64,000 nucleotides of DNA, from NCBI GenBank assembly GCA_016222805.1, contig JACRQG010000009.1, positions 1 to 64,000 on the forward strand, given 5' to 3'. This document shows positions 11,701 to 22,578 of the stretch, piece after piece. This DNA is from Verrucomicrobiota bacterium (GTDB lineage Bacteria; Verrucomicrobiota; Verrucomicrobiia; Opitutales; Opitutaceae). A model generated the notes under the pieces. It was not told the DNA's origin. It saw only the letters and a program-made list of their open reading frames with translations, and made no database searches. The position numbers and the translations under genes were made by a program. Numbering within the stretch: the first letter of the stretch is position 1; the number at the start of each line of letters is the position of its first letter.

Positions 11701-12726
11701 ATGCCCCGGATCCACGTTCCCACGCTGCCCTGGGAAGAGCAGCACTCTCCCGCCCGCAAATTCCATTCGTACTGCCGCAATCTCTCCGTGGCGCTCGGCG
11801 GCATCCGCAATGGCGGACTCTGGTGCGGCGGCCACCCGTTCGATCTGCAGATCCGGCGCATCCCGGCCGGCGCCGCGATCTGTCCCTTTCACTCCCACCT
11901 GGCGCAATGGGAGCTGTTCCTCGTGCTGGCGGGCACCGGCAGGGTCCGCGCCGGCGAAGACGTTCGCGACGTGGTGGCCGGCGAGGTCTTTGTTCATCCC
12001 CCCGGGGAACCCCACCAGCTGGCCAATCCCGGCCCGGGCGATCTCGAAGTCCTCATTGTCGCGGACAACCCGGAACTCGACGCGTTCTACTACCCGGATT
12101 CCGGCAAGTGGGGCCTGCGCCCCCCCGGCAAGTACTTCCGGATGCAGGAAACCGGCTACCTCGACGGCGAGGAGGAAGCCCCGCCCGGTGCCCCACCCTA
12201 CCGCCCGGCGAGCGCTCCCCTGCCGGCGCCGCCCTCGGCCTTTTCCCAGCGTTGCCGCCGCCTCGACGACCTTCCCTGGGAAGAGTGGCAGTCGCCACGC
12301 GGGAAGTTCCGGGCCGCGAGCCGCGAAGTCTCGGTCGCCCTCGGCGCCGTTCGCAACGCCCCGACCGGCCGCGGCGGGCATCCGTTCGATCTCGAACAGG
12401 TGAAGGTGCCGCCCGGCGGCATCGTCTGCCCCTTTCACAGCCATGCCGCCCAGTGGGAATGCTATCTGATCCTCACCGGCCCAGCCGAGGCCCGCGATGC
12501 CGCCGCCAGCCACCTCCTGGGCCCGGGAGATATGATCCTGCACCCGCCCGGTGAGCCGCACCAAATTCGCAATCCCAGTGCCTCCGAAGCCCTCGAGTTT
12601 TTGCTCGTCGCAGACAACCCGGCCGTCGACTACTGGCACTATCCGGATTCGGGCAAGTGGGGCCTGCGCGCGCCCCGCAAATTCTTCCGCCTCCAGGAGG
12701 CGGACTACTGGGACGGCGAGGAGTGA
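11701..12726 (+). CDS. Bicupin with two near-duplicate cupin domains
   Basis: Cytoplasmic 341-residue protein built from two homologous cupin units, about 1-150 and 185-341. Each unit opens LPWEE(Q/W)xSPxxKF and has the metal-binding motif CPFHSHxAQWE (His-x-His plus Glu). Each continues through HPPGEPHQxxNP (third His) and ends VADNP...YYPDSGKWGLR or its equivalent. Retention of the ligands in both halves suggests two metal sites. Cupins of this kind include sugar-phosphate isomerases, dioxygenases and small-molecule binding proteins; the reaction here cannot be assigned. It is divergent from the GH5-like gene (113-base gap) and its last 22 bases overlap the end of the convergent spermidine-synthase-like gene. 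Confidence 0.88.
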   Translation: MPRIHVPTLPWEEQHSPARKFHSYCRNLSVALGGIRNGGLWCGGHPFDLQIRRIPAGAAICPFHSHLAQWELFLVLAGTGRVRAGEDVRDVVAGEVFVHPPGEPHQLANPGPGDLEVLIVADNPELDAFYYPDSGKWGLRPPGKYFRMQETGYLDGEEEAPPGAPPYRPASAPLPAPPSAFSQRCRRLDDLPWEEWQSPRGKFRAASREVSVALGAVRNAPTGRGGHPFDLEQVKVPPGGIVCPFHSHAAQWECYLILTGPAEARDAAASHLLGPGDMILHPPGEPHQIRNPSASEALEFLLVADNPAVDYWHYPDSGKWGLRAPRKFFRLQEADYWDGEE

Positions 12727-15653
12727 ACGCCCGCTGCGCCGGTGCCGGATGTCGCAGCGATACCGCTCAGGGTTTTCAGCAGCAGATCGACCGACGCCTG
12801 GGCCCCGCCCCCGCGGCGCACGGATTCCCGCAAATGCTCTCCGGCGGCGGCGTAATTGCGCTCCGCCAGCTTTCCGGCAGCGAGGTGAAACTCGATCTCC
12901 GCGCTGGAACGGCCGGACTTGGCGGCCTCGCGCGCAATCGCCACTTCCTGCGGACTGGAGCCGAGCATCCAGAGCGGCAGCGTCTGCAGCCGGGTCTGGC
13001 GCAGCACGTCGCGCAGGTCGCCGACCACCACCTCTGTCGCAGGACGGTACGGGGGAAAAAGGGCATAGTTCACACACCGTTGCAGGTCGAACTGCGCCAT
13101 GACCTCGGCCCGAATCCCGGCCGGCAGGTGCGCGGCCGTCCAGGCGCTGCTCGCAAACCGCGCCCGCACCTTCTCCGCCTCCACCACGGATCGAAAGACC
13201 GGTGATTCCGGCGCCCGATCCCGCAGGTCCGTCGAGAGCCGGTGCGGATGATTGTCGCTCAACGGGCGCACGCCCCCGGCGAACTCCCGGAGAAAATCCG
13301 CATCGCCCACAAAGGTGGCGCCCAACTGGCCGGGAGTCTCGAGGCCCAGGCTCGCCATCTCGGCCGCGATCCCCGGGTCGCGCCACTGGCGGGAAAACTG
13401 CTCGGCCGTCGGCACCGGACCGGGGCCGTGGCGGCCCAGCAGGATGAGGTTCAGGGCTCCGCCCTCCCAGAGCGTGCCTTCGGGAAAGGCGTCGAGAAAG
13501 GCCCGGACGATGGCCCGCATCTCGTCCGGCTGCATCTGATACACGGGCAGCCAGTAGCTGCAGAATCCCCCGGGATTCAGCCGGCTGCGCACCAGACGGA
13601 AGAACTCCGCCGAATAGAGATTGACCACCCCCGCAATCTTGGGCGGCGGCGGCTCCCCGGTGATGAGGTCGTACTTTCGTCGCGTTGTTTGCAGGTAGAA
13701 GCGCCCGTCCTCGACCTGCCGGGTCACGCGGGGATCCCCGAGCGGATTGCTGCCGCGCGCCGGGAAGATCAGATCGCTCGAGCGCAGGATGTCGCGCGAG
13801 ATGTCGACCACGTCGATGCGCTGCAGCGTCGGCGTGTCGGCCAGGGCGCGGGCCGTCGAGCCCACGCCAAAGCAGATCAGCAGCGCATCGCGGGCCTCGG
13901 GATGCAAGGCGAGGGGCAGCCAGGCAAAGAGCTTCATGTAGCGCTTCGACCGGGGATCCGACGCCGACATCGAGTAACCGTGCGTCACCAGCCGATGGTA
14001 GAACGGCCGGCCCATGGCATCATGGCGGAAGTAGAAGGAGGTCTCCGACAACCCCTCGCGCGCGTGCAACAGCGTCGCGTCGGGCAGCTTCGCCGCCACT
14101 TCGCCGAAAAAGGTCTGCCGCATCTGGCCGAAGGGGAAACACGCCAGCACCGCGCCAAAGGCTCCCAGCTGGAGTGCGCCCCGTCGCCAGGCGCGGCGAC
14201 GATCCACCTCCGGTTCGCGCACCAGGAAAGCGGCCAGGCCGAACAGCACCGCAATGAGGAAAAACCCGCCTTCGACGCCCCAGGCCGGAAGGATCACGAA
14301 CGCGCCCAGCAGCGGGCCCAGCGCGGCGCCGAGCGTGTTCGCAAGGGTTAGCAGGCCGGTCGATCGCACCGCGTGGGGCAGGCGTTCGTGCAACTGCTGG
14401 CCCAGGACGCCAAAAAACGCGCCGGAGAGCACGCAGTTCGGCAGCATCAGGAACGCACACAGCAACACCAGGGTGCGCGTGCGGGTGTCACCGGGAGCCG
14501 CCACGACACCCTGGACCCACGGAAACAACGCATAGGTGAGCACCACGGCTGCTCCGGCGGCGAACAGGAAGCCGCGGAGATAGCCGGGGCGGGCTCCCGC
14601 CCGGCACAGGCGCGCCGCCACCACCCCGCCCACCGACAGGCCGGCCAGCACAAGCGCCAGCAACAACGCGAAGGTCTTCGTGGTGCCGTTGAAGAAGAGC
14701 TGCAGGAAGCGGAACCAGAGGATCTCCAACGCGAGCAGGTTCAACCCCGAGAGCATCGCCGCGCCGAGCAACAGGCGGATCCGGATGACCGGAGCCTCGG
14801 CGCGTCCTGGCCGGGCCGGTCTTTCGACGGGAACCGCCGGCGCAAAGCGGGGCAGGCGGGAGACCACCCACGCGGCGAGGGCATTCCCTCCCGCGGCCAC
14901 CACCGCCGTTCCGCTCAATCCCACCGCCGTGATGAGGAAGAACTCACCCACCAGCGAACCAAGCACGGCCCCCAGCGTGTTCCACGCATAGAGCGACGCC
15001 AGTCGCGTGCCAAACGCGACCTGTCGCTCCGATTCGATCCCAATCAACAACGGCAAGGTCAGCCCGATGCAGGTGGCCGGAATCGTCAGGACCACGAGGC
15101 CGATCCCCGCCCGCGCCACCTGCAGTCCCAAGGTCTGACCGAGCCACGGCGCCAGCAGCGGCGCCACCACCGCCTGGGCGTGGAAGAGCAGGAAGAACGC
15201 ACCACAGCCAAAGACCCCGATTCCTATCTCCGCCCAGGCGTAGCTCGACACCGCATCGCGAATCCGGCGGTGGGCCACCACCGCCAAGAAGTTGCCCAAG
15301 CCCAATCCCGCCATGAACGCCGCCGTCACCACGGCCGCGCTCCACACGGAGTTTCCCAGCGTCAATCCCGCCGCGCGAAACCAGAGGTTTTCAAAAACCA
15401 ACGCCGACGCCCCCGAGCAGACGCAGGCGAGCGGCAGCCTCCACGAGGCCTGGGACACACCACCGGCCGTTCCGGCTCCTCCCGGACCCGCCGCGCCGGC
15501 AACGCGGGCTCCCTCGTGGTTTCCCGGGCCCTGCGACCTTGCGTCCGCCAACTCCCCTGCCGCACCCGATCCCGGTTCGACCACCGAAAGCGCGGGGCGA
15601 AACGGAGACCAGGCCGGCCCGCGATGATCGCGATGAGGCAGTCGGAGCAACAT
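12705..15653 (-). CDS. Polytopic membrane protein fused to spermidine-synthase-like domain
   Basis: 982 residues. The first two thirds form many membrane helices of the MFS-like type seen in bacterial fused spermidine synthases (VFENLWFRAAGLTLGNSVWSA repeated later as LLALEILWFRFLQLFFN). A soluble aminopropyltransferase-like Rossmann domain follows, with nucleotide motif LLICFGVGSTARAL, acidic residue in IDVVDIS, EDGRFYL, and YDLITGEPPPP. A short helical tail (about the last 100 residues) may be TPR-like. The true role may be polyamine synthesis or an unknown methyltransferase-like reaction at the membrane. Conserved sequence only begins near residue 68, so a GTG at 15458 is an alternative start; the ATG at 15653 is the longest option. 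It is divergent from the response regulator and convergent with the bicupin. Confidence 0.85.
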   Translation of the reverse strand: MLLRLPHRDHRGPAWSPFRPALSVVEPGSGAAGELADARSQGPGNHEGARVAGAAGPGGAGTAGGVSQASWRLPLACVCSGASALVFENLWFRAAGLTLGNSVWSAAVVTAAFMAGLGLGNFLAVVAHRRIRDAVSSYAWAEIGIGVFGCGAFFLLFHAQAVVAPLLAPWLGQTLGLQVARAGIGLVVLTIPATCIGLTLPLLIGIESERQVAFGTRLASLYAWNTLGAVLGSLVGEFFLITAVGLSGTAVVAAGGNALAAWVVSRLPRFAPAVPVERPARPGRAEAPVIRIRLLLGAAMLSGLNLLALEILWFRFLQLFFNGTTKTFALLLALVLAGLSVGGVVAARLCRAGARPGYLRGFLFAAGAAVVLTYALFPWVQGVVAAPGDTRTRTLVLLCAFLMLPNCVLSGAFFGVLGQQLHERLPHAVRSTGLLTLANTLGAALGPLLGAFVILPAWGVEGGFFLIAVLFGLAAFLVREPEVDRRRAWRRGALQLGAFGAVLACFPFGQMRQTFFGEVAAKLPDATLLHAREGLSETSFYFRHDAMGRPFYHRLVTHGYSMSASDPRSKRYMKLFAWLPLALHPEARDALLICFGVGSTARALADTPTLQRIDVVDISRDILRSSDLIFPARGSNPLGDPRVTRQVEDGRFYLQTTRRKYDLITGEPPPPKIAGVVNLYSAEFFRLVRSRLNPGGFCSYWLPVYQMQPDEMRAIVRAFLDAFPEGTLWEGGALNLILLGRHGPGPVPTAEQFSRQWRDPGIAAEMASLGLETPGQLGATFVGDADFLREFAGGVRPLSDNHPHRLSTDLRDRAPESPVFRSVVEAEKVRARFASSAWTAAHLPAGIRAEVMAQFDLQRCVNYALFPPYRPATEVVVGDLRDVLRQTRLQTLPLWMLGSSPQEVAIAREAAKSGRSSAEIEFHLAAGKLAERNYAAAGEHLRESVRRGGGAQASVDLLLKTLSGIAATSGTGAAGVHSSPSQ

Positions 15654-15895
15654 GGAAAACGTTGAAGATCCAGTCTCCCTCGTCCCAGTCGAGGAAGGCG
15701 ATTACGCAGTCGGGAGGCGGCACCGTGGGTGGCACTACGAACCCGCAGCCCGGACTCGGCATGCAGGCCCGCGAAGACTCCATGGCGCATCGACCGCGGA
15801 ACGCCCCGCCAGCCTGCGGGTCCGATCCGCGTCTGATCTCTACCCGCCTCACCGTGAAGATTGCGCCGCGCTGGCGAAGCCCCCACCCTGCCCCC

Positions 15896-16627
15896 ATGCC
15901 ACCGCCTTCCGACGGCCGCACCCGGATTCTGATGATCGATGACGACCGGAAACTCTGCCGCCTCGTCACCACCTATCTGGAGCCGCTGGGATTCGCGGTG
16001 TCTGTCGTCCACACGGGACCGGACGGCGTCGAGCAGGCCACCCAGGCCGACGCCGCATGGCACGCGGTCATCCTCGATGTGATGCTGCCCGGCATCGACG
16101 GATTCGAGGTGCTCAAGCGAATTCGCGCCCGGAGCCAGGTCCCGGTGCTGATGCTGACCGCGCGGGGAGATGAGACCGACCGCATCGTCGGCCTCGAAGT
16201 CGGAGCGGATGACTACCTGCCCAAGACCTTCTCGACGCGGGAACTGCTCGCCCGCCTGCGGGCTGTGCTGCGCCGCAGCGCCGCGAACTCCGCACCGGCC
16301 GCGGCGACCGCGGCTCCGCCGGCCGAAATCGTCATCGGAGCCCTGCATCTCAATCTCGACGCGCGATCCGCCGTGATGGAAACCACTCCGCTGGCGTTGA
16401 CTCCGGTCGAGTTCGACCTGCTGGCCAGCCTGGCCCGCGCCCGCGGGCGCGTGAAGACCCGGGAAGCCCTGCTGGATGAGTGCCGCGACCGGAATTACGA
16501 CGTGTTCGACCGTTCGATCGACGTCCATGTCTCCTCCCTGCGGAAGAAACTCGGCGACGACGCCAAGGAACCGCGTTACATCCGGACCGTCCGTTCCGCC
16601 GGGTACATGATGGTCGGCCCGGAATGA
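15896..16627 (+). CDS. OmpR/CpxR-type response regulator
   Basis: Two-component response regulator of 243 residues. The receiver domain (about 5-120) has the acidic pocket ILMIDDDRK, the phospho-accepting Asp in VILDVMLPGIDGF (near residue 60), the Thr/Ala switch in LMLTARG and the Lys in DDYLPKTF. A winged-helix DNA-binding domain follows an Ala-rich linker: LTPVEFDLLASLARARGRVKTREALLDECRDRNYD and the wing RYIRTVRSAGYMM. The start chosen (ATG 15896, MPPPSDGRTRILM) sits directly before the receiver; the open frame further upstream is low-quality sequence. The partner kinase follows 108 bases downstream on the same strand, which suggests one operon. Confidence 0.95.
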   Translation: MPPPSDGRTRILMIDDDRKLCRLVTTYLEPLGFAVSVVHTGPDGVEQATQADAAWHAVILDVMLPGIDGFEVLKRIRARSQVPVLMLTARGDETDRIVGLEVGADDYLPKTFSTRELLARLRAVLRRSAANSAPAAATAAPPAEIVIGALHLNLDARSAVMETTPLALTPVEFDLLASLARARGRVKTREALLDECRDRNYDVFDRSIDVHVSSLRKKLGDDAKEPRYIRTVRSAGYMMVGPE

Positions 16628-16735
16628 GCTCGCGGGCAGTCGCCGGCCGACCATGGGATCCGGGTCGCCGGGCACCGGCCTTCCCGATCAAGATTGCCTA
16701 ACTCCTCTGGATTCCCTGCGTCCCACCCCCTGCTG

Positions 16736-18322
16736 ATGAAGGTCTCCTATCCCCTTTCGCTCAAGGTTTCGCTGTGGCTGGTGCTCAACCTGCTGCTGCT
16801 GGCCGGCCTGGGGCTGGGTTTCTTCATCGTCCAGGGCGGACTCGGCTGGGATGCGCTGGTTGCGGGCCCGACGGGCGACCGCGCCCAGGCCCTGTTCAAC
16901 GTGATCAGCGGCGAGGCTGCCGCCGCGGACACCGAGGAACGCGGTGCCGTGCTGCAACGATTTGGCACGGCGTATGGCGCCGAGTTCTTCCTCCTCAGTC
17001 CGGTGGAGTCCCGACAGGTCGGGAACCTCTCCGCCCTACCCTCCGAGGTGAAGGAGCGGCTCGAATGGCGCGGCCCGGGCTGGAGTTTTCCGGGGCGTTC
17101 CTTCGGCCTGTCCCGCGACGGCCGTCGCGCCTTCGAGGGCGAATCCGGGGCTCGCCGGCGCGAGCCGCCGGACCTTAGCAGCGAACGATTCGATCGCCCG
17201 CCGCCCGAACCACCTGATCGCGGCCGCTTCACCCCGGACGGTGGACGCCGCGGCGAACCCAGCTTCGGCTTCCCGCCGCCGGACCGCCGGCTGGGGCGCT
17301 TCCTCGTGCGGTCGGCCGAGCCGGCGGCGTACTGGGTGGGTATGCGCGTGCTGTTCGCACCGGCCGATCGTTCCGTCCGGGCCCTGCCGGCGGCACTGGT
17401 GGCCCGAGTGGACTCCCTCTGGTCCCTGCTGCACCTGCTCGGTCTGCAAGCCTGGCTGCTGGCCGGCAGCGGCGTGCTCGCCCTCTCCGTGGTGTTCTGG
17501 CTGCCACTGGTGCGCAGCATCACCGGTTCCATCGCCCAACTCACGACCGCCACCGAACAGATCGCCGAGGGCCGGTTTGAAACCCGCGTCGATGCCAGCC
17601 GCCGCGACGAAATCGGGCGCCTCGGCGAGTCCGTCAACCGGATGGCCCAGCGTCTCGACACGCACATGACCGGCCAGCGCCGCTTTCTGGGCGATGTCGC
17701 CCACGAACTCTGCTCGCCCCTTGCGCGGCTCCAGATGGCCACGGGCATCCTCTCCGAACAGGCTCCGCCCGCCCTGCAGGCCACGGTGGCGGACGTCCGC
17801 GAGGAGGTGCAGCAGATGAGCGCGCTGGTGAACGAACTCCTGGCCTTCACCAAGGCGGGGCTCCAGCCGCGCGAGATCCCGTTGACCACCCTGGAACTCG
17901 ACCCCTTGGTGCGCGCGACCGTCGAGCGCGAAGGGGGCACGGACCGCGTCTCGGTCGTGCTTCCAACCGGCGTCCTGGTTCGGGCCGACGCCGACCTTCT
18001 CCGCCGCGCCCTGGGCAACCTGATCCGAAACGCCCTTCGTTACGCCGGAACCGCCGGCCCTGTCACAATCTCCGCGGAATGCGTCGATCAGCGCCTCATC
18101 CTCGCCGTGGAAGACGAGGGACCCGGCGTCCCCCCCGCCGACCTCGATCGCCTGGGAGAGCCGTTCTTCCGCCCGGAGATGGCGCGGACGCGGGAATCGG
18201 GGGGCGTCGGTCTCGGCCTCGCCATTGTCCGGACGAGCATGGCCGCCTGCCAGGGCGAGGTGCGCTTCGCCAACCGCAGCCCACGGGGTTTCCGCGCCGA
18301 ACTCCATCTCCGGATGGCCTGA
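16736..18322 (+). CDS. Sensor histidine kinase (CpxA-like), partner of the upstream regulator
   Basis: Inner-membrane sensor of 528 residues. Order: TM1 (about 8-30); periplasmic region (about 31-225) whose second half is strikingly rich in Pro, Arg and Gly; TM2 (about 235-262, WLLAGSGVLALSVVFWLPLV); HAMP; HisKA with phospho-accepting His in FLGDVAHELCSPLARLQ (near 322); and the HATPase domain with N box (NLIRNALRYAG), G1 box (VEDEGPGVP) and G2 box (GGVGLGLAIV). The cognate regulator is upstream. The ATG at 16736 (MKVSYPLSLKVSLWLVL) places TM1 at the N-terminus. The proline/arginine-rich sensor segment looks disordered and may bind a periplasmic partner. The signal is unknown; envelope or metal stress is typical of the family. 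Confidence 0.94.
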   Translation: MKVSYPLSLKVSLWLVLNLLLLAGLGLGFFIVQGGLGWDALVAGPTGDRAQALFNVISGEAAAADTEERGAVLQRFGTAYGAEFFLLSPVESRQVGNLSALPSEVKERLEWRGPGWSFPGRSFGLSRDGRRAFEGESGARRREPPDLSSERFDRPPPEPPDRGRFTPDGGRRGEPSFGFPPPDRRLGRFLVRSAEPAAYWVGMRVLFAPADRSVRALPAALVARVDSLWSLLHLLGLQAWLLAGSGVLALSVVFWLPLVRSITGSIAQLTTATEQIAEGRFETRVDASRRDEIGRLGESVNRMAQRLDTHMTGQRRFLGDVAHELCSPLARLQMATGILSEQAPPALQATVADVREEVQQMSALVNELLAFTKAGLQPREIPLTTLELDPLVRATVEREGGTDRVSVVLPTGVLVRADADLLRRALGNLIRNALRYAGTAGPVTISAECVDQRLILAVEDEGPGVPPADLDRLGEPFFRPEMARTRESGGVGLGLAIVRTSMAACQGEVRFANRSPRGFRAELHLRMA

Positions 18323-18391
18323 GGGAACCTCGCGCCCGGGGCCTTTCCCTTCCCGCCCGGAGGAGGCCCGCCGGCCCCGTCGACCACGATC

Positions 18392-19006
18392 GTGCCGCGC
18401 CCATCGAGGCACGCGACCAGGAGGACCAGCGTCAAGGACGCACTTCGGACGGCTCGCCTCATGTTCCGACATCTCCTGACAGCAACCCCCGTACCGAAGG
18501 GGGCCGTGCCCAAAGCGGACCTTTGTGGTCCGGCCGGCCGGTTCATGGACGAGGACGTCACCCAGCTCGTCTTCATCAAGATGTTCCGCCGGCTCTCCCG
18601 CCTCCGGGATCCCGCGGTGTTCGAGTCGTGGCTGTTCACCCTCGCCCGCAACACCGGCCTCGACTTCCTCCGGCGCCGCAGCTGCCGGCCCAGCACGGTG
18701 GCGATGGATGACGGCGTGCAGGAGATTGCCGATCCCCGCAACGACGGGGCCTCGGCCGAGATTCTGGCCGCCCTCGAGATCGCCCTCACGCGCCTGAGTC
18801 CGCTGGACCGCCAGCTGGTCTCCCGTTTCGTGGCCGGCGACAGCTACGGGGAAATCGCCCAGGAGTCCGGCCTCTCCCTCGCCTCGGTGAAGGTCCGCCT
18901 GCATCGCGTGCGTCCGTTCCTGCGCGACTCGGTCGGCCAGATGACCGCCACGCGCCTCCCCGGCATGCGCGGCTGGCGCAGCGCGCCGGTGGGGATCGCG
19001 GCGTAA
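18392..19006 (+). CDS. ECF-type RNA polymerase sigma factor, N-terminally short
   Basis: Sigma-70 ECF-like factor. Region 2 is recognisable from MDEDVTQLVFIKMFRRL through SWLFTLARNTGLDFLRRR. Region 4 is clear: ALTRLSPLDRQLVSRFVAGDSYGEIAQ followed by the recognition helix SLASVKVRLHRVRPFLR. The expected first helices of region 2, about 30 residues carrying core-polymerase contacts, are absent. The upstream sequence (MPRPSRHATRRTSVK...) is unlike any sigma factor. Either the gene is truncated at its 5' end or the true start is near ATG 18545, giving a very short factor. It lies 69 bases behind the histidine kinase. No anti-sigma gene is evident. Functionality is doubtful. Confidence 0.65.
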   Translation: MPRPSRHATRRTSVKDALRTARLMFRHLLTATPVPKGAVPKADLCGPAGRFMDEDVTQLVFIKMFRRLSRLRDPAVFESWLFTLARNTGLDFLRRRSCRPSTVAMDDGVQEIADPRNDGASAEILAALEIALTRLSPLDRQLVSRFVAGDSYGEIAQESGLSLASVKVRLHRVRPFLRDSVGQMTATRLPGMRGWRSAPVGIAA

Positions 19007-19028
19007 GGGAAAACTTCCTACACAAGAT

Positions 19029-20241
19029 TTACCTGCGCCTAACAATTCTCCGCTGCGGCCACATCAACGCCGAACACTTCCGTGGTTTCATGACTGCCGT
19101 TCCCCATCGCCACCGCTCCCTCGCCCGCCTTCCGGCGGGCGGCGGCCGGCGACGGAACCCAACTCTCATGAAACTCGCCTCCCGACTCCTGCTCCTCGCC
19201 GCCCTCGTCATCGCCGAGACCCTCTGCGCGCAACCCGCCACCCCCGGCGATGGCGCCGGCCCCCGCCGCGGCGGTCCCGGCGGTCCCGGCCGCTTCCACC
19301 CGGTGCTCCGGATGCTCGATGCGGACCACGACGGCGAAATCGGCGCCGCCGAAATCGCCGGAGCCCCCACGGTGCTCCTGACTCTCGACCGCGACAGTGA
19401 CGGCGCCCTCTCGGTCGAGGAACTCCACCCGCGCCGCCCCGGTCCGCCGGATGGCGCCCCCCGCGGCCGCGGTCCCGGTCCGCGTGGCGTCGATCCGGTG
19501 CTGCGCGCCCTCGACACCGACCACGACGGGGCGTTGTCCGCCGCGGAGATCGCCGGGGCCGCGACCAGCCTCGCCGGCCTCGATGCCAACCATGACGGCA
19601 AGCTGACGCGCGACGAACTCCGGCCGGTGCCGCCGGTCGAGTAAACCAGGGCGATCTGCTCGCCGGGTCCGTGCACCCCTTCAATCAGGATACCCTCGAC
19701 GTCGGCGGTTTTCGAAGGACCCGTGCACCAGATGACATTGCGGGACGCGCCGAGGGCGCCGACGGCTTGGGGAATGTCGGCAAAGATCCGCGCGCGCGGA
19801 ACCACCGCGACATGCACCCAGGGGGCGAGCGCACCGAGCCGGCTGGAGGTCGATTCGTCCTCCAGGATGATCGTGCCGGATTCGGCGATCGCCCCGACGG
19901 CACGGGTGATGCCGAAGGCATACTCGTCCACGCGCTTCCGTTCGAACCGGGTTTCCACGGTGAAGTCGGTCCCGAAATGCGGCGCCAGCTCCGGCCAGAG
20001 TTCCGGATCGCAGTAGCCGTGCAGCCACTTGCCCGCGCGCAGGTGGGCCGCCACCGCCGCGGGCTCGCGGAGGAGGCGCCCGTTCACCCGTTTCATCCGC
20101 TCGGCCAGCAGGTCCACGAGTTCCCGCCCGGCGATCACCTGCCGCAGGACGGCAATCTCCGGATCAAAATCCGGGAGCGGAGCGCGCTGGTGCAGCGGCG
20201 CGAGGGCGCCGCGGATCCGCGACAGGATGGCTTCACGATCG

Positions 20242-20249
<8 letters not shown>
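19029..20249 (-). CDS. lutC: LutC/YkgG-type LUD-domain protein with antisense read-through tail
   Basis: LUD-domain subunit of the LutABC L-lactate oxidation complex. Residues 1-203 fit the family: MSDDREAILSRIRGAL at the start, then the central VETRFERKRVDEYAFGITRA and GAIAESGTIILEDESTSSR, and the closing GILIEGVHGPGEQIALVY. Normal LutC proteins end there (about nt 19640). In this sequence there is no stop, and the frame continues about 200 residues antisense to the EF-hand gene as a Ser/Arg/Pro-rich tail with no family resemblance. The ATG overlaps the stop of the upstream OPT gene by eight bases (ATGAGTGA), so it is translationally coupled. It is the last gene of the lutA-lutB-OPT-lutC operon. 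Confidence 0.85.
19168..19644 (+). CDS. Exported EF-hand protein with four calcium-binding loops
   Basis: Small secreted or periplasmic protein (158 residues) beginning with a signal peptide, MKLASRLLLLAALVIAETLCAQ. After a Gly/Pro/Arg-rich stretch come four EF-hand-type loops in two pairs: DADHDGEIGAAE, DRDSDGALSVEE, DTDHDGALSAAE and DANHDGKLTRDE. All keep the Asp ligands and the closing Glu. It is probably a Ca2+-binding protein; small EF-hand exported proteins are common in Verrucomicrobiota and Planctomycetota. It follows the sensor kinase and sigma factor on the same strand, so it could be a regulated target or a periplasmic partner of the kinase. An in-frame ATG at 19090 would bury the signal peptide and is rejected. 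The lutC frame reads antisense across the whole gene. Confidence 0.85.
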   Translation: MKLASRLLLLAALVIAETLCAQPATPGDGAGPRRGGPGGPGRFHPVLRMLDADHDGEIGAAEIAGAPTVLLTLDRDSDGALSVEELHPRRPGPPDGAPRGRGPGPRGVDPVLRALDTDHDGALSAAEIAGAATSLAGLDANHDGKLTRDELRPVPPVE

Positions 20250-22533
<2,284 letters not shown>

Positions 22534-22578
22534 GCGCGAAAGGGGGTCTCGGGGTGGCGAGGGAACGGGGGTGGAGCG

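Noticed and set aside
18340-18460. Minus-strand start MRRAVRSASLTLVLLVAC resembling a lipoprotein signal and lipobox
   Set aside because: Only about 30 residues look natural; the frame then runs antisense into the histidine kinase without a plausible mature protein. It could be a remnant of a truncated gene.
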